A stretch of 64,000 nucleotides of DNA from Rhizomonospora bruguierae (GTDB lineage Bacteria; Actinomycetota; Actinomycetes; Mycobacteriales; Micromonosporaceae). The stretch is from the NCBI RefSeq assembly GCF_018397995.1, contig NZ_BBQH01000023.1:1-64000 (forward strand). The letters are read 5' to 3'. A program made the position numbers and the translations under genes. The notes beneath the pieces were generated by a model. It did no database searches. It was given only the letters and a program-made list of their open reading frames with translations, and was not told the DNA's origin. Below are positions 33,994 to 42,191 of this stretch, piece by piece (position 1 is the first letter of the stretch; the number at the start of each line of letters is the position of its first letter).

Positions 33994-35168
33994 GCGGCGG
34001 CCCGCGGACGATCCCGACGGTTGAGCGGCTCGAGGTCTGGCCCCTGGAGCACCGTCTCGGTGACCGGGCCTTCGGTGGCTCGCGCCGGCTGGCCAGCGCC
34101 CGCACCAGCACGCTGGTCAAGCTCACGACCAGCGAGGGCGCCGTCGGCTGGGGCGAGGCGTTCGGTTCGCCACGGGTCAACGCGGCACACCTCGCGGACC
34201 TGGCCGACCGGGTGCTCGGGCAGCCGATCGACCGCACCGAGCACCCGCTCCTGTCCTACCTCACCAGCGGCTACCACCTCACCAACGGCGGGACCCACAT
34301 CGCGGCGCTGTCGGCCATCGACATCGCGATGTGGGACGCCTGGGCCCGCACGTTGGGGGTCTCCGTCGCCTCGCTACTTGGCGGGCGGCTGCGGGACACG
34401 GTCCCCGGCTACGCCTCCACCGGCTACTTCCGGCCCGGAGGCGGCCTGGAGGAGTTCCGGCGGGAGATCCACGAGGCCGTCGAGGACGGCTTCACGGCCA
34501 TCAAGATCAAGGTCGGCGGTTCGCTGGCCGACGACCTGGCCCGGGCCGCCATCACCCGCGACGCGCTCGGCCCGAGCGGCACCCTGATGGTCGACTACAA
34601 CGCCAACTACCCGGTTCACCTGGCCAAGTCGTCAATCCAGCGCCTGCGGCACCTGGACCTGCACTTCGTCGAGGAGCCCGTACCGCCCGACAACCTGGCC
34701 GGGTACCGCGCCCTACAGCACCTGGACGTTCCCATGGCCGGCGGCGAGGCCGTCCACACCCGCTTCGGCTTTCGGGAGGTGATCGCGACCCGGGCGATCG
34801 ACGTGATCCAGCCGGACGTCACCCTGTGCGGCGGGTTCACCGAGGCCCGCCTGGTCTGCCAGATGGCCCAGGCGTGGGACCTTTCCCTGGCCCTGCACTG
34901 CTGGGGTGGCGGGCTCTCGCAGGCCAGCACGCTCCAGTTGATCGCCAGCCTGCCGACCTGGCCGTACGGTGACTTCGGCGCTCCGGAGCACGTGCTTGAG
35001 TGCGACCGGTCGGAAAATCCACTGCGGACGGACATGCTGACGACGCCCATCCAGATCACCAAGGGCAGGGTCACGATCCCCGCCGGCCCCGGACTCGGCG
35101 TCGAGGTCGACGAGGATGTCATGCGCCGCTACCTGGTCGACGGGCGTACCCACGTCCACTCACGATAG
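33990..35168 (+). CDS. Enolase-superfamily acid-sugar dehydratase/racemase (mandelate racemase type)
   Basis: A 392-residue protein. The MR-type active site: KxK in AIKIKVGG, metal ligands in LMVDYNANY, FVEEPVPPDN and GGEAVHTRFG, and the His base in LALHCWGGGLSQ. A His general base separates it from the MLE-type paralog encoded at 25206-26309. Most such enzymes dehydrate aldonic or aldaric acids to 2-keto-3-deoxy acids. With FAH-family and ketoglutarate-semialdehyde dehydrogenase genes downstream this fits a nonphosphorylative sugar-acid route. Confidence 0.9.
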   Translation: MSGGPRTIPTVERLEVWPLEHRLGDRAFGGSRRLASARTSTLVKLTTSEGAVGWGEAFGSPRVNAAHLADLADRVLGQPIDRTEHPLLSYLTSGYHLTNGGTHIAALSAIDIAMWDAWARTLGVSVASLLGGRLRDTVPGYASTGYFRPGGGLEEFRREIHEAVEDGFTAIKIKVGGSLADDLARAAITRDALGPSGTLMVDYNANYPVHLAKSSIQRLRHLDLHFVEEPVPPDNLAGYRALQHLDVPMAGGEAVHTRFGFREVIATRAIDVIQPDVTLCGGFTEARLVCQMAQAWDLSLALHCWGGGLSQASTLQLIASLPTWPYGDFGAPEHVLECDRSENPLRTDMLTTPIQITKGRVTIPAGPGLGVEVDEDVMRRYLVDGRTHVHSR

Positions 35169-35180
35169 GAGACATGGAGC

Positions 35181-35999
35181 TTGACCGAGACACGACGGCT
35201 CCTCATCGACGGGGTGGTGACCCGGGTCAGCCGGCACGGCGACCGGTTCGTGACGGCGGACGGCCGGGCCGTCGACGTGGCGACGGCTACCCACCTGCCG
35301 CCCTGCACCCCCACAAAAATCATCTGTGTGCACCTCAGCTACCGCAGCCGCATCGAGCAACTGGGCGCCTACAGCGTCGAGACCCCCACCTACTTCCACA
35401 AGCCGGTCTCCTGCCTCAACAGCCATCGGGGGACCGTCCTGCGGCCCCGCGGCACGAAGTACCTCAACCTCGAAGGCGAGGTCGGCGTGGTCATCGGTCG
35501 CACCACCCGATGCATCACCCCGGAGCGGGCGCCAGACCACATCGCCGGCTACACCATCGCGAACGACTACGGGCTGCACGACTTCCGGGACACCGACGCC
35601 AACAGCATGCTGCGGGTCAAGGGCACGGACACGCTCGGCGTCGTCGGCCCCGGCCTGGTCACCGACTGGGACCCGCGCGACAAGCGGCTGCGCACGGTGG
35701 TCAACGGTGAGATCGTCCAGGAGGACACGACCGCCGGCATGCTCTGGGACATGAACTACCTCGTCGCCGACCTCGCCCGGCTGATCACCCTGGAGCCCGG
35801 CGACCTGATCCTCACCGGGACACCGGCCAACTCCCGACCCGTCCAGCCCGGCGACACGGTAACCGTCGAGGTCGAGGGACTGGGCGAGCTGACCAGCCGG
35901 ATCGCGGAGGGACCGCCGGTCATGGCGGGTTTCGGCGCCATGCCCACCGACTCGGCGACGGTTCGGGGGGTCGCACTGGGCACGGGTCTGGTCAAGTGA
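35181..35999 (+). CDS. Fumarylacetoacetate-hydrolase-family enzyme
   Basis: A 272-residue protein. FAH-fold metal-site segments are present (YLNLEGEVGVVIGRTTRCIT, NDYGLHDFRDTDANSMLRVK), then TAGMLWDMNYLVADLARLIT and GDLILTGTPANSRPV. The family includes HpaG/HpcE isomerase-decarboxylases and 2-keto-3-deoxy-pentonate dehydratases (XylX type). Gene order favours the latter: dehydration of the MR product to a semialdehyde. The TTG start at 35181 is the only in-frame start with GGAG nearby; an ATG at 35174 is in another frame. Confidence 0.88.
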   Translation: MTETRRLLIDGVVTRVSRHGDRFVTADGRAVDVATATHLPPCTPTKIICVHLSYRSRIEQLGAYSVETPTYFHKPVSCLNSHRGTVLRPRGTKYLNLEGEVGVVIGRTTRCITPERAPDHIAGYTIANDYGLHDFRDTDANSMLRVKGTDTLGVVGPGLVTDWDPRDKRLRTVVNGEIVQEDTTAGMLWDMNYLVADLARLITLEPGDLILTGTPANSRPVQPGDTVTVEVEGLGELTSRIAEGPPVMAGFGAMPTDSATVRGVALGTGLVK

Positions 36000-36802
36000 C
36001 CGCCGAGAACTCCGGGGACCGCTCCCGCTCCCCCGCGGTCACCCGTGCCGCGGCCATCCTCATGACCCTGGCCGAGGACCCGCGGCGGTCCCTCGGACCC
36101 AGCGAGCTGAGCCGGCGGGTCGATGTTCCCAAAGCGACGGTGCTCAACATCTGCTCGGCGCTGATCGAGGCACAGCTGCTGAGGCAGACCAAGCACGGGT
36201 ACTCGCTGGGCCGGCGGCTGGCCGAACTCGGCAAGGCCTACCTGGCCAGCGTCGAGGAGGTGGAGGAGTTCTACCTGCTGTGCCGGCAGCTGTTCGGCGA
36301 GGCCGAGCAAACCGTCCAGATGGCGGTGCTCGGCGACGGCCCGAACGTGGTCTACCTCGCGCGGCACGACGGGCGGGAACCGCTGCACCTCGGGCTGGCC
36401 TCGGAGATCGGCCGCTCGGTACCGGCCCAGTGCACGGCCGCCGGTAAGGCACTGCTCGCGGCGCTCACGCCGCGGCAACTCGACCGGCAGCTCGCGGGGT
36501 GGCCGCTGCGGGGCCTGACCGAGAAGTCGATCACCGACGAGCAGGCGCTGTTCAACGAACTCGCGCTCACCCGCGAGCGGGGCTACGCGGTCGACAACGA
36601 GGAGGTCGTGCCCGGCCTGTACTGCTTCGGCCGGCACGTGGCGACGCCGCACCGCGAGGACGGGCTGCTGGCGGTCAGCTTCACCTTCCGCGCCCACGGC
36701 CGCACCGACGAGCACCGGGCCCAGGCGGTCGCCGGCCTCGCCCACTTCGCCGCCACCTTCGGCGCGGCAATCGGTGGCCGCGACGACCAGAACAAACCTT
36801 GA
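35996..36802 (+). CDS. IclR-family regulator of the sugar-acid operon
   Basis: A 268-residue protein. Winged helix: AVTRAAAILMTLAEDP, GPSELSRRVDVPKATVLNIC, then LLRQTKHGYSLGRRLAELGK. Effector domain: NVVYLARHDGREPLHLGLAS, IGRSVPAQCTAAGKALLAAL. The GTG start overlaps the FAH-family stop (GTGA). It probably controls this operon and possibly the divergent one through the GTTGTCAACCA repeats. Confidence 0.92.
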   Translation: MTAENSGDRSRSPAVTRAAAILMTLAEDPRRSLGPSELSRRVDVPKATVLNICSALIEAQLLRQTKHGYSLGRRLAELGKAYLASVEEVEEFYLLCRQLFGEAEQTVQMAVLGDGPNVVYLARHDGREPLHLGLASEIGRSVPAQCTAAGKALLAALTPRQLDRQLAGWPLRGLTEKSITDEQALFNELALTRERGYAVDNEEVVPGLYCFGRHVATPHREDGLLAVSFTFRAHGRTDEHRAQAVAGLAHFAATFGAAIGGRDDQNKP

Positions 36803-36813
36803 GAAGGACAGCC

Positions 36814-38361
36814 ATGACGATCATCAGCGTCGACCCGCGGACCGGACTGGGGGAACGCCTAGGTGAGGACTCCACCCCCGAGGAGGTGCGCGCGGCCTGC
36901 CGTCGTGCGGCGGCGGCCCAACCGCACCTGGAGGCCCTTGGCCGGCATGGCAGGGCCGGGTTACTGCGGGCGATAGCCGACGAAATCGAGGCGGACGCCG
37001 AGGAACTGGTCGCCCTCGCCGACCGGGAGACCGCGCTCGGCCCGGAACGGCTGAGTGCCGAACTCGTCCGGACGGTGCACCAACTGCGCTTCTTCGCCGA
37101 GGTTCTGCACGACGGGGCGTACCTCGAGGCGACCATCGACCACGCGGGTGAGACGCCACCGGGCGCCCGGCCCGACCTGCGCCGGATCAACGTGCCCATC
37201 GGCCCCGTCGCCGTCTTCACGGCCAGCAACTTTCCGCTCGCGTTCTCCGTGCCCGGCGGCGACGTCGCCGCGGCCCTGGCCGCCGGCTGCGCCGTCATCA
37301 TCAAGGCCCACCCGGCACACCCGCAGACCGCCCAGCGCAGCTACGCCGCCCTGACGAAGGCGGTTGCCAACGCCGGCGGCCTCGACGGTGCCATCGGCAT
37401 CATCTTCGGTGTGGACGGCGGCGCCACGCTGGCCCAGCACCCGGCCATCAGGGCGATCGCGTTCACCGGCTCCGTTGACGGTGGTCGCGCGCTGAGCCGA
37501 CTCGCCGCCTCCCGCCCGGATCCCATTCCCTTCTTCGGTGAGCTCAGCAGCGTCAACGCCCTGGTCGTCACGCCTCAGGCCGCCGCCGCCCGCGGCCGGG
37601 AGATCGGCGCCGACGCGGTCGCCTCCTTCACCCTCGGCAGCGGCCAGTTCTGCACCAAACCCGGGCTGCTGTTCGTGCCACGCGACGCCGCCGGGCAGAG
37701 CATCATCGACGCCGCCGTCGAGGCGCTCGCCCGGGTCAAGCCCGGCTACCTGCTCAACGCCGGCGTCCACGAGCGGTACCGGCGCAGCGTGGATGTCCGT
37801 TCGCACCTCCCCGGCGTCACCGCCACGACGGGGCAAGCGGCCAGCGGCGACGGCTTCTCCGCCGGTCCGGTTCTGCTGCGCGTACGGATCGAGGACCTCG
37901 CCCCCGACCTGCTGGCGGAATGCTTCGGTCCGATCTCGGTCATCGTCGAGTACGGCGACGGGGAACAGCTCACCGAGACTCTCCGCGCACTTCCCGGGGC
38001 CCTCACCGCGACCATTCATGGCGATCCGGACGACCCGCTGGCCGTCGCGGCGGCGACCGCCATGCGCGACGGCGCCGGCCGCGTCGTGTGGAACGGCTTC
38101 CCCACCGGGGTCTCGGTCACCTGGGCGATGCACCACGGTGGACCGTGGCCATCGGCGGCCGACGCCCGGGAAACCTCCGTCGGCGCCGGCGCCATCCAAC
38201 GTTTCGTGCGCCCCGTCTGCTACCAGAACACCCCCAGCACGGCGCTGCCGCCGGAACTCCGCGACGATTACACGGCGATCCCCCGCCGAGTCGACGGCAA
38301 GCTGCAGATCCCCGCCGGCCTCGGCCACGTCGTCCTCCCCCGGACCCCGCCGCCCGACTGA
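36814..38361 (+). CDS. Alpha-ketoglutaric semialdehyde dehydrogenase-like aldehyde dehydrogenase
   Basis: A 515-residue protein of the KGSADH branch of the ALDH superfamily. Visible features: cofactor-binding IGPVAVFTASNFPLAFSVPG, AIAFTGSVDGGRAL, catalytic Glu in FFGELSSVNALVV and catalytic Cys in GSGQFCTKPGLLFVP. The C-terminus has the long family extension. It oxidises an aldehyde acid, likely 2,5-dioxopentanoate to 2-oxoglutarate, as the last step. ATG 36814 is eleven bases after the IclR stop, with GAGAAGGA upstream. Confidence 0.9.
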   Translation: MTIISVDPRTGLGERLGEDSTPEEVRAACRRAAAAQPHLEALGRHGRAGLLRAIADEIEADAEELVALADRETALGPERLSAELVRTVHQLRFFAEVLHDGAYLEATIDHAGETPPGARPDLRRINVPIGPVAVFTASNFPLAFSVPGGDVAAALAAGCAVIIKAHPAHPQTAQRSYAALTKAVANAGGLDGAIGIIFGVDGGATLAQHPAIRAIAFTGSVDGGRALSRLAASRPDPIPFFGELSSVNALVVTPQAAAARGREIGADAVASFTLGSGQFCTKPGLLFVPRDAAGQSIIDAAVEALARVKPGYLLNAGVHERYRRSVDVRSHLPGVTATTGQAASGDGFSAGPVLLRVRIEDLAPDLLAECFGPISVIVEYGDGEQLTETLRALPGALTATIHGDPDDPLAVAAATAMRDGAGRVVWNGFPTGVSVTWAMHHGGPWPSAADARETSVGAGAIQRFVRPVCYQNTPSTALPPELRDDYTAIPRRVDGKLQIPAGLGHVVLPRTPPPD

Positions 38362-38372
38362 CTCAGGCAGCG

Positions 38373-38397
38373 GGCCGCTGGCGGGCCAGCCGCGGCC
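38373..38397 (+). terminator. Possible hairpin terminator after the dehydrogenase gene
   Basis: GGCCGCTGGC (38373-38382) can pair with GCCAGC...GGCC (38385-38397), with a 3-nt bulge and short loop, starting 12 bp after the stop. There is no T-tract. The remaining stretch to 38539 contains no recognisable gene. Confidence 0.35.
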
Positions 38398-38539
38398 GTA
38401 ACGGAGGCTTGGGCAAAGCTCAACTGCGGGCCTGCGGGCGGCGTTCCCGCTCCGCCAGCGGCGATCGGCTGGCTGTCCGGGCAGCACAGCGGTTAGGCCG
38501 CAGCCGAATGGGCGGGTGGGATGGATGCCGCGGTTGCCG

Positions 38540-39226
38540 TCAGGAGTCGGTGGCGTGGGTGAGCCGGAGTGCGCGGGCCACGCAGCCGGGGCAGTCCGCG
38601 GGCGAGGAGAACTCGATGCGGTGCGGGCCGGGCGTCGCCATTACCAGTCCGTGCCGGTCGAGCCGGACCGGCAGGCACCGCCCGCGTGGGTGTGGCACGA
38701 GCGCGGCCAGTTCGTCGGCGTGGTGGTCGCGGAGGTCCTGGAGGAGGTCCCGTTCGTGGGGGTGGAGCGGGTCCGGCGTGGCCGCGACGAACTGTTCCGC
38801 CTCCAGCAGGACCGTGTCCCGTCGTTCGAGCCGCACCTCGCCGAGTTCGAGGCTGAACAGGTCGACATCGGCGCCCAGGTCCAGCAGGTCATGCAGCGGG
38901 TTGGCCGCCGCGAAGTCCAGGCCGGCGCGGTGCAGGTCGCGCTCGGCGACCCGGTGGACCCAGCCGCAGAGGTGGACCCGGCCGAGCCGGGGTGATTCGG
39001 GGAACGGCGGTGCGTCGTCCACGGCCAGGATGGCACCCGCGTCGTCCCCGTTGCTGGCAAGCGCCAGCCACGCGTGGGAGTCGCGGCGTGCGGCGATGAG
39101 CACCTGGCCGGCGGCGGTTGTCGCGTGCGCGACCGGGATGTCCCTGGTCAGCGCGGCCAGCCACAGGCGGCCCGGCAGGCGCCCGCTGGCCAGGGTGCGA
39201 GCGATGTCGGCGGCGGGTGGTTGCAC
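38540..39226 (-). CDS. DUF2470 haem-associated protein (HugZ-like C-terminus)
   Basis: A 228-residue cytoplasmic protein. The N-terminal part is a degenerate FMN-binding-like split-barrel (TAAGQVLIAARRDSHAWLAL). The C-terminal DUF2470 domain shows LLQDLRDHHADELAALVPHP, the conserved HHADEL motif, and ends SPADCPGCVARALRLTHA. DUF2470 occurs in HugZ/HutZ haem-utilisation proteins. GTG 39226 is preferred because AAGGAG lies six bases upstream. It diverges from the S4 paralog across an iron box, so iron-starvation induction is likely. A role in haem breakdown or trafficking is inferred. Confidence 0.8.
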   Translation of the reverse strand: MQPPAADIARTLASGRLPGRLWLAALTRDIPVAHATTAAGQVLIAARRDSHAWLALASNGDDAGAILAVDDAPPFPESPRLGRVHLCGWVHRVAERDLHRAGLDFAAANPLHDLLDLGADVDLFSLELGEVRLERRDTVLLEAEQFVAATPDPLHPHERDLLQDLRDHHADELAALVPHPRGRCLPVRLDRHGLVMATPGPHRIEFSSPADCPGCVARALRLTHATDS

Positions 39227-39243
39227 ACGGGGCTCCTTCTTTG

Positions 39244-39303
39244 TCAGGGCGGGGCGAGCTCTCTCAGGGCGGGGCGAGCTTTGCCAGGGCGGGGCGAGCA
39301 ACT
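39244..39303. repeat. Three tandem 20-bp repeats beside an iron box
   Basis: Three direct copies of a 20-bp unit with core CAGGGCGGGGCGAGC (units at 39244-39263, 39264-39283, 39284-39303) fill the space between the DUF2470 start and the iron box. They would lie in the leader or promoter of the DUF2470 gene. They could be a multi-copy operator or simple slippage repeat. Confidence 0.7.
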
Positions 39304-39321
39304 AAGGTGAGGCTACCCTAA
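39303..39321. promoter_or_regulatory. Iron box (IdeR/DtxR) upstream of the S4 paralog
   Basis: TAAGGTGAGGCTACCCTAA matches the 19-bp DtxR/IdeR consensus TTAGGTTAGGCTAACCTAA at 16 positions. It lies 16 bp before the S4 paralog start and overlaps a possible -10 (TACCCT). Repression by Fe-IdeR when iron is sufficient is expected for the S4 gene and probably the divergent DUF2470 gene. Confidence 0.75.
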
Positions 39322-39337
39322 TTGAGTAAGGAGCCTC

Positions 39338-39946
39338 GTGAACAGTCCTCGACCCAAGGCGCGCCTCTCCCGCGCCCTCGGCATCCCGCTCACCCCGAAG
39401 TGCACCCGCTACTTCGAGCGGCGTCCCTACCCGCCGGGCGTCCACGGTCGTGCCCGCCGCAAGTCGTCCGACTACTCGGTGCGGCTGCTGGAAAAGCAAC
39501 GCCTGCGTCACCAGTACAACGTGAGCGAGAAGCAACTGCGCGCGGCCTTCGTGCTCGCCGTGAAGTCCGACGGGAAGACGGGCGACGTTCTGGTCAGCCT
39601 GCTGGAACGGCGGCTGGACGCGGTGGTGCACCGGGCCGGGTTCGCCCGCACCATCTACCAGGCCCGCCAACTGGTGGCACATGGACACCTCACTGTGGAC
39701 GGCGCCAAGGTGGACATCCCGTCCTACCGGCTGCGGCCCGGTCAGGTCGTCGCCGTCAAGGCGGCCAGCCGGTCGAAGCCACCGTTCCAGATCGCCGCCA
39801 GCGGGGCGCACGCCCCGCAGAAGCTGCCGCCCTACCTGAGCGCCAGCATGCCCGACCTGAGCGCCAGTCTCCTCGCCCTGCCCACCCGGCGGGACGTACC
39901 CGTGATCTGCGACGAGCAACTGGTCGTCGAGTTCTACTCCCGCTGA
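39338..39946 (+). CDS. rpsD: Alternative ribosomal protein S4 (rpsD paralog), iron-box controlled
   Basis: A 202-residue S4 protein. The S4-specific block FERRPYPPGVHGRARRKSSD and the S4 RNA-binding domain (LERRLDAVVHRAGFARTIYQ, ARQLVAHGHLTVDG) are clear. The N-terminus is short (MNSPRPKARLSRALGIPLTP) and holds a single Cys, so no zinc site. It stands alone, away from ribosomal operons, so it is a paralog; the housekeeping copy would be elsewhere. GTG 39338 follows AAGGAG. The iron box suggests it replaces S4 under iron limitation. Confidence 0.9.
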   Translation: MNSPRPKARLSRALGIPLTPKCTRYFERRPYPPGVHGRARRKSSDYSVRLLEKQRLRHQYNVSEKQLRAAFVLAVKSDGKTGDVLVSLLERRLDAVVHRAGFARTIYQARQLVAHGHLTVDGAKVDIPSYRLRPGQVVAVKAASRSKPPFQIAASGAHAPQKLPPYLSASMPDLSASLLALPTRRDVPVICDEQLVVEFYSR

Positions 39947-40070
39947 CCGGCCGCGGGCACACGGGCTGGCCGACCCGCTGACCCCGCCCGGCGCGAGCTT
40001 GCCCGTTGCGGCGCCTATTGCCGATTTTCCGCGCGAATATTTACCTGTTCAGGGGTCAGCGCCGGCACCG

Positions 40071-40928
40071 TCAGGTGGCGGCCCGGTGACGCTGCTGCCG
40101 GGGGCGGCGCGATCGCGGCCGAAGCGCGATCGGTATGGCGACCAGAATGGCGGCCAGCACGAACAGGCCCCAGGGGTACCTGGTGGTTTCGATCACGAAG
40201 GCGACGGGGCGCTCAGGCAGGTCGACCCGGCCGTGGAGTTCGTGTTTTCCGATGACGGCGAGGTCCATCGGCACCCGGATGTCGTACTCCCGCGCCTGTC
40301 CGGGTTCGATGGTGCCCAGCGCCGGGGCGTCGACGATGGTGTGTGCCCGGCCGGCCGGGCCGAACAACAGCGTGAGGGGTGGGTCGACCACGGCAGCCGG
40401 GCCGGGGTTGCGCAGGGTGAGGTGGACGGTCAGTTCCTCGGGGAACCCGAACCAGCCCCGCAACGGGCCGCGTTCGGCGACGCGCAACTCGTCGATGGCC
40501 AGTTCCGGTGCGGCGGCAGGGGCGGGGGCCGGCGCCGCGGTCACGCCGGTCAGCGGTAGGGCGGCGGTGGCCTGCACGGCGCCGGTGAGGTTGCGGGCCT
40601 GTACCAGGCAGGGGCAGGCGACCGGTGGTGCCGCCAGCAGGATCGGCACCACCGCCGTACCGGCCGCTGGGACCTGGGCGTAGGTGGCCTGGTCGCTTGC
40701 GCAGTCGAGGGCGCCGCGGTGGGCGCCGTTGCCGCAGAGTTCTAATTGGACCGTACCCGGTGGCCAATGGCGCAGGGTGACCATGATCTGCTGCCCGATC
40801 GCCAGCGCGCCGGACGGTACGACGATGTCGGGCCGTGCTCGCGCGGTGACGGACGGGGTGGACGACGGGGCCGGAGCCAGGGCGGCCAGCGCCAGCATCG
40901 CGACCGTGGCCGGCAGCAGCGGGTTCAC
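40071..40928 (-). CDS. Secreted, C-terminally membrane-anchored protein in the htaA run
   Basis: A 285-residue protein with an N-terminal signal peptide (LLPATVAMLALAALAPA). Two predicted beta domains follow: one with paired cysteines (LELCGNGAHRGALDC; PVACPCLVQA), and a DUF11/CARDB-like domain (LTVHLTLRNPGPAAVVDPPL). A C-terminal membrane helix (WGLFVLAAILVAIPIAL) and basic tail end the protein. Start ATG 40928 overlaps the upstream stop (ATGA). It resembles surface proteins, not enzymes. Linked to htaA by order, it may help haem capture at the envelope. No family is recognised with confidence. Confidence 0.7.
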   Translation of the reverse strand: MNPLLPATVAMLALAALAPAPSSTPSVTARARPDIVVPSGALAIGQQIMVTLRHWPPGTVQLELCGNGAHRGALDCASDQATYAQVPAAGTAVVPILLAAPPVACPCLVQARNLTGAVQATAALPLTGVTAAPAPAPAAAPELAIDELRVAERGPLRGWFGFPEELTVHLTLRNPGPAAVVDPPLTLLFGPAGRAHTIVDAPALGTIEPGQAREYDIRVPMDLAVIGKHELHGRVDLPERPVAFVIETTRYPWGLFVLAAILVAIPIALRPRSRRPRQQRHRAAT

Positions 40929-42097
40929 TGGGCGCCGGCCGCCGCCTCTTGCCCCGCCGCTCCGGTCGGGGGCGGTTCAGCCGCGGACGGTTCGGCCGCG
41001 GGTGGTTCGGCCGCGGCCGGGACCGGGCGTCGGCGCCGGTATCGACGCAGGTAGAGCCAGGCTACGGCCGCCGCCAGCACCGCGAGGAGCAGCCACGGCA
41101 GCGCCCAGACGCTCGCGGCGCGCTGCACCGGCGGCAACGCGGTGTCCACCGTGGTGGGTGCGAGGTCCACCGTCGCGGTCAGCCGCAGCGCGGGTGGCAC
41201 TCCGACGACCCGCTCGGTGACGGTGAAGGCGGCGCCGGGTAGCAGCTCGGGCAGGTCGATCGGGGTGGTCCGGGACAGCGTCCAGCCGACCGGCCCGTTG
41301 ACGATCACGGCGCCGGTGCCACCGATGCGGACGTTGCCGCTGTTGCGGATCCGGTAGGTGACCGTCATGTCGGCTCGTCCGGCAGGGTTGATCGGGGTGT
41401 CGTACCCGACGCGTACCGATTCGACGGTCACCGCGGGGTGGATCTCGCCGGCCACCCGGAGGTAGACCCGGGCCGCGACCCGCTGGTCGAGCCGGACCTG
41501 CTGCCCGTCGGCGGTGACGCCGACCTGGGCGATGCCGGCGATCACCCCGCCGGCGTGGTCGCCCGGCGTGGCGTTCGGCGGCACCGACAGCCGGAACGGG
41601 ATGTCCTGTCGTTTGCCGGGTGGGACGGTCCAGCTCTGCCGGTCGACGCTGATCCAGGTGCCGACGTCGGTGGCCGGCTGGTCCGACGGCAGCAGCGCGA
41701 AGGCGCCGTCGGTCGTGGTGTACGCGTCGGTGCCGTACACCGCGAAGGTGAGCGGCCGGTCACTGAGGTTGGTGACGCCGACCTGGTCGGTGATGGTGCT
41801 GCCGGGTGCCAGGTCGTAGATGAAGTAGTTCCGCCCGGTCGGTCCCTTCGGCCCGGACGGTTGGACCGCCCACCGGGCGGCGCCGCCGGTGGCGCCCGGG
41901 GCGACGGTTGGCGACGGGCTGGGTGCCGCCCAGGCGCCGGTGGGCCCGAGCGTGGGCGCGGCGCCGGCGGCGGCCGGTGGCCCGAGCAGCACCGTGAGGA
42001 GCATGGCGGCGAGCGGAGCGCCGGCCCGGGCAGCAATGGCCAGAGGCGTGGCCCGCCGCGGGGATCGGATCCGGGTGGCGAGCGTGACGAGGGGCAT
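40925..42097 (-). CDS. WxL/DUF916-like surface protein with C-terminal membrane anchor
   Basis: A 390-residue protein: signal peptide, then a WxL peptidoglycan-binding-like domain (FIYDLAPGSTITDQVGVTNL, SDRPLTFAVYGTDAYTTTDG, WTVPPGKRQDIPFRLSVPPN, GDHAGGVIAGIAQVG). Next come a DUF3324-like beta domain, a membrane helix (VWALPWLLLAVLAAAVAWLY) and a Pro/Ala-rich tail. These proteins usually hold other surface proteins on the wall. The HtaA protein encoded just upstream ends in a beta domain it might bind. Start ATG 42097 has CGGAG upstream. Confidence 0.75.
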   Translation of the reverse strand: MPLVTLATRIRSPRRATPLAIAARAGAPLAAMLLTVLLGPPAAAGAAPTLGPTGAWAAPSPSPTVAPGATGGAARWAVQPSGPKGPTGRNYFIYDLAPGSTITDQVGVTNLSDRPLTFAVYGTDAYTTTDGAFALLPSDQPATDVGTWISVDRQSWTVPPGKRQDIPFRLSVPPNATPGDHAGGVIAGIAQVGVTADGQQVRLDQRVAARVYLRVAGEIHPAVTVESVRVGYDTPINPAGRADMTVTYRIRNSGNVRIGGTGAVIVNGPVGWTLSRTTPIDLPELLPGAAFTVTERVVGVPPALRLTATVDLAPTTVDTALPPVQRAASVWALPWLLLAVLAAAVAWLYLRRYRRRRPVPAAAEPPAAEPSAAEPPPTGAAGQEAAAGAQ

Positions 42098-42191
42098 ACC
42101 GTGCTCCGGGTGCGAGGCGATCGTCGGGTGGACGGGCCGGTGGGGCGCGGGCGAGTGCCCACGCCCCACCGGGTCAGACCCGTTCCTTCAA

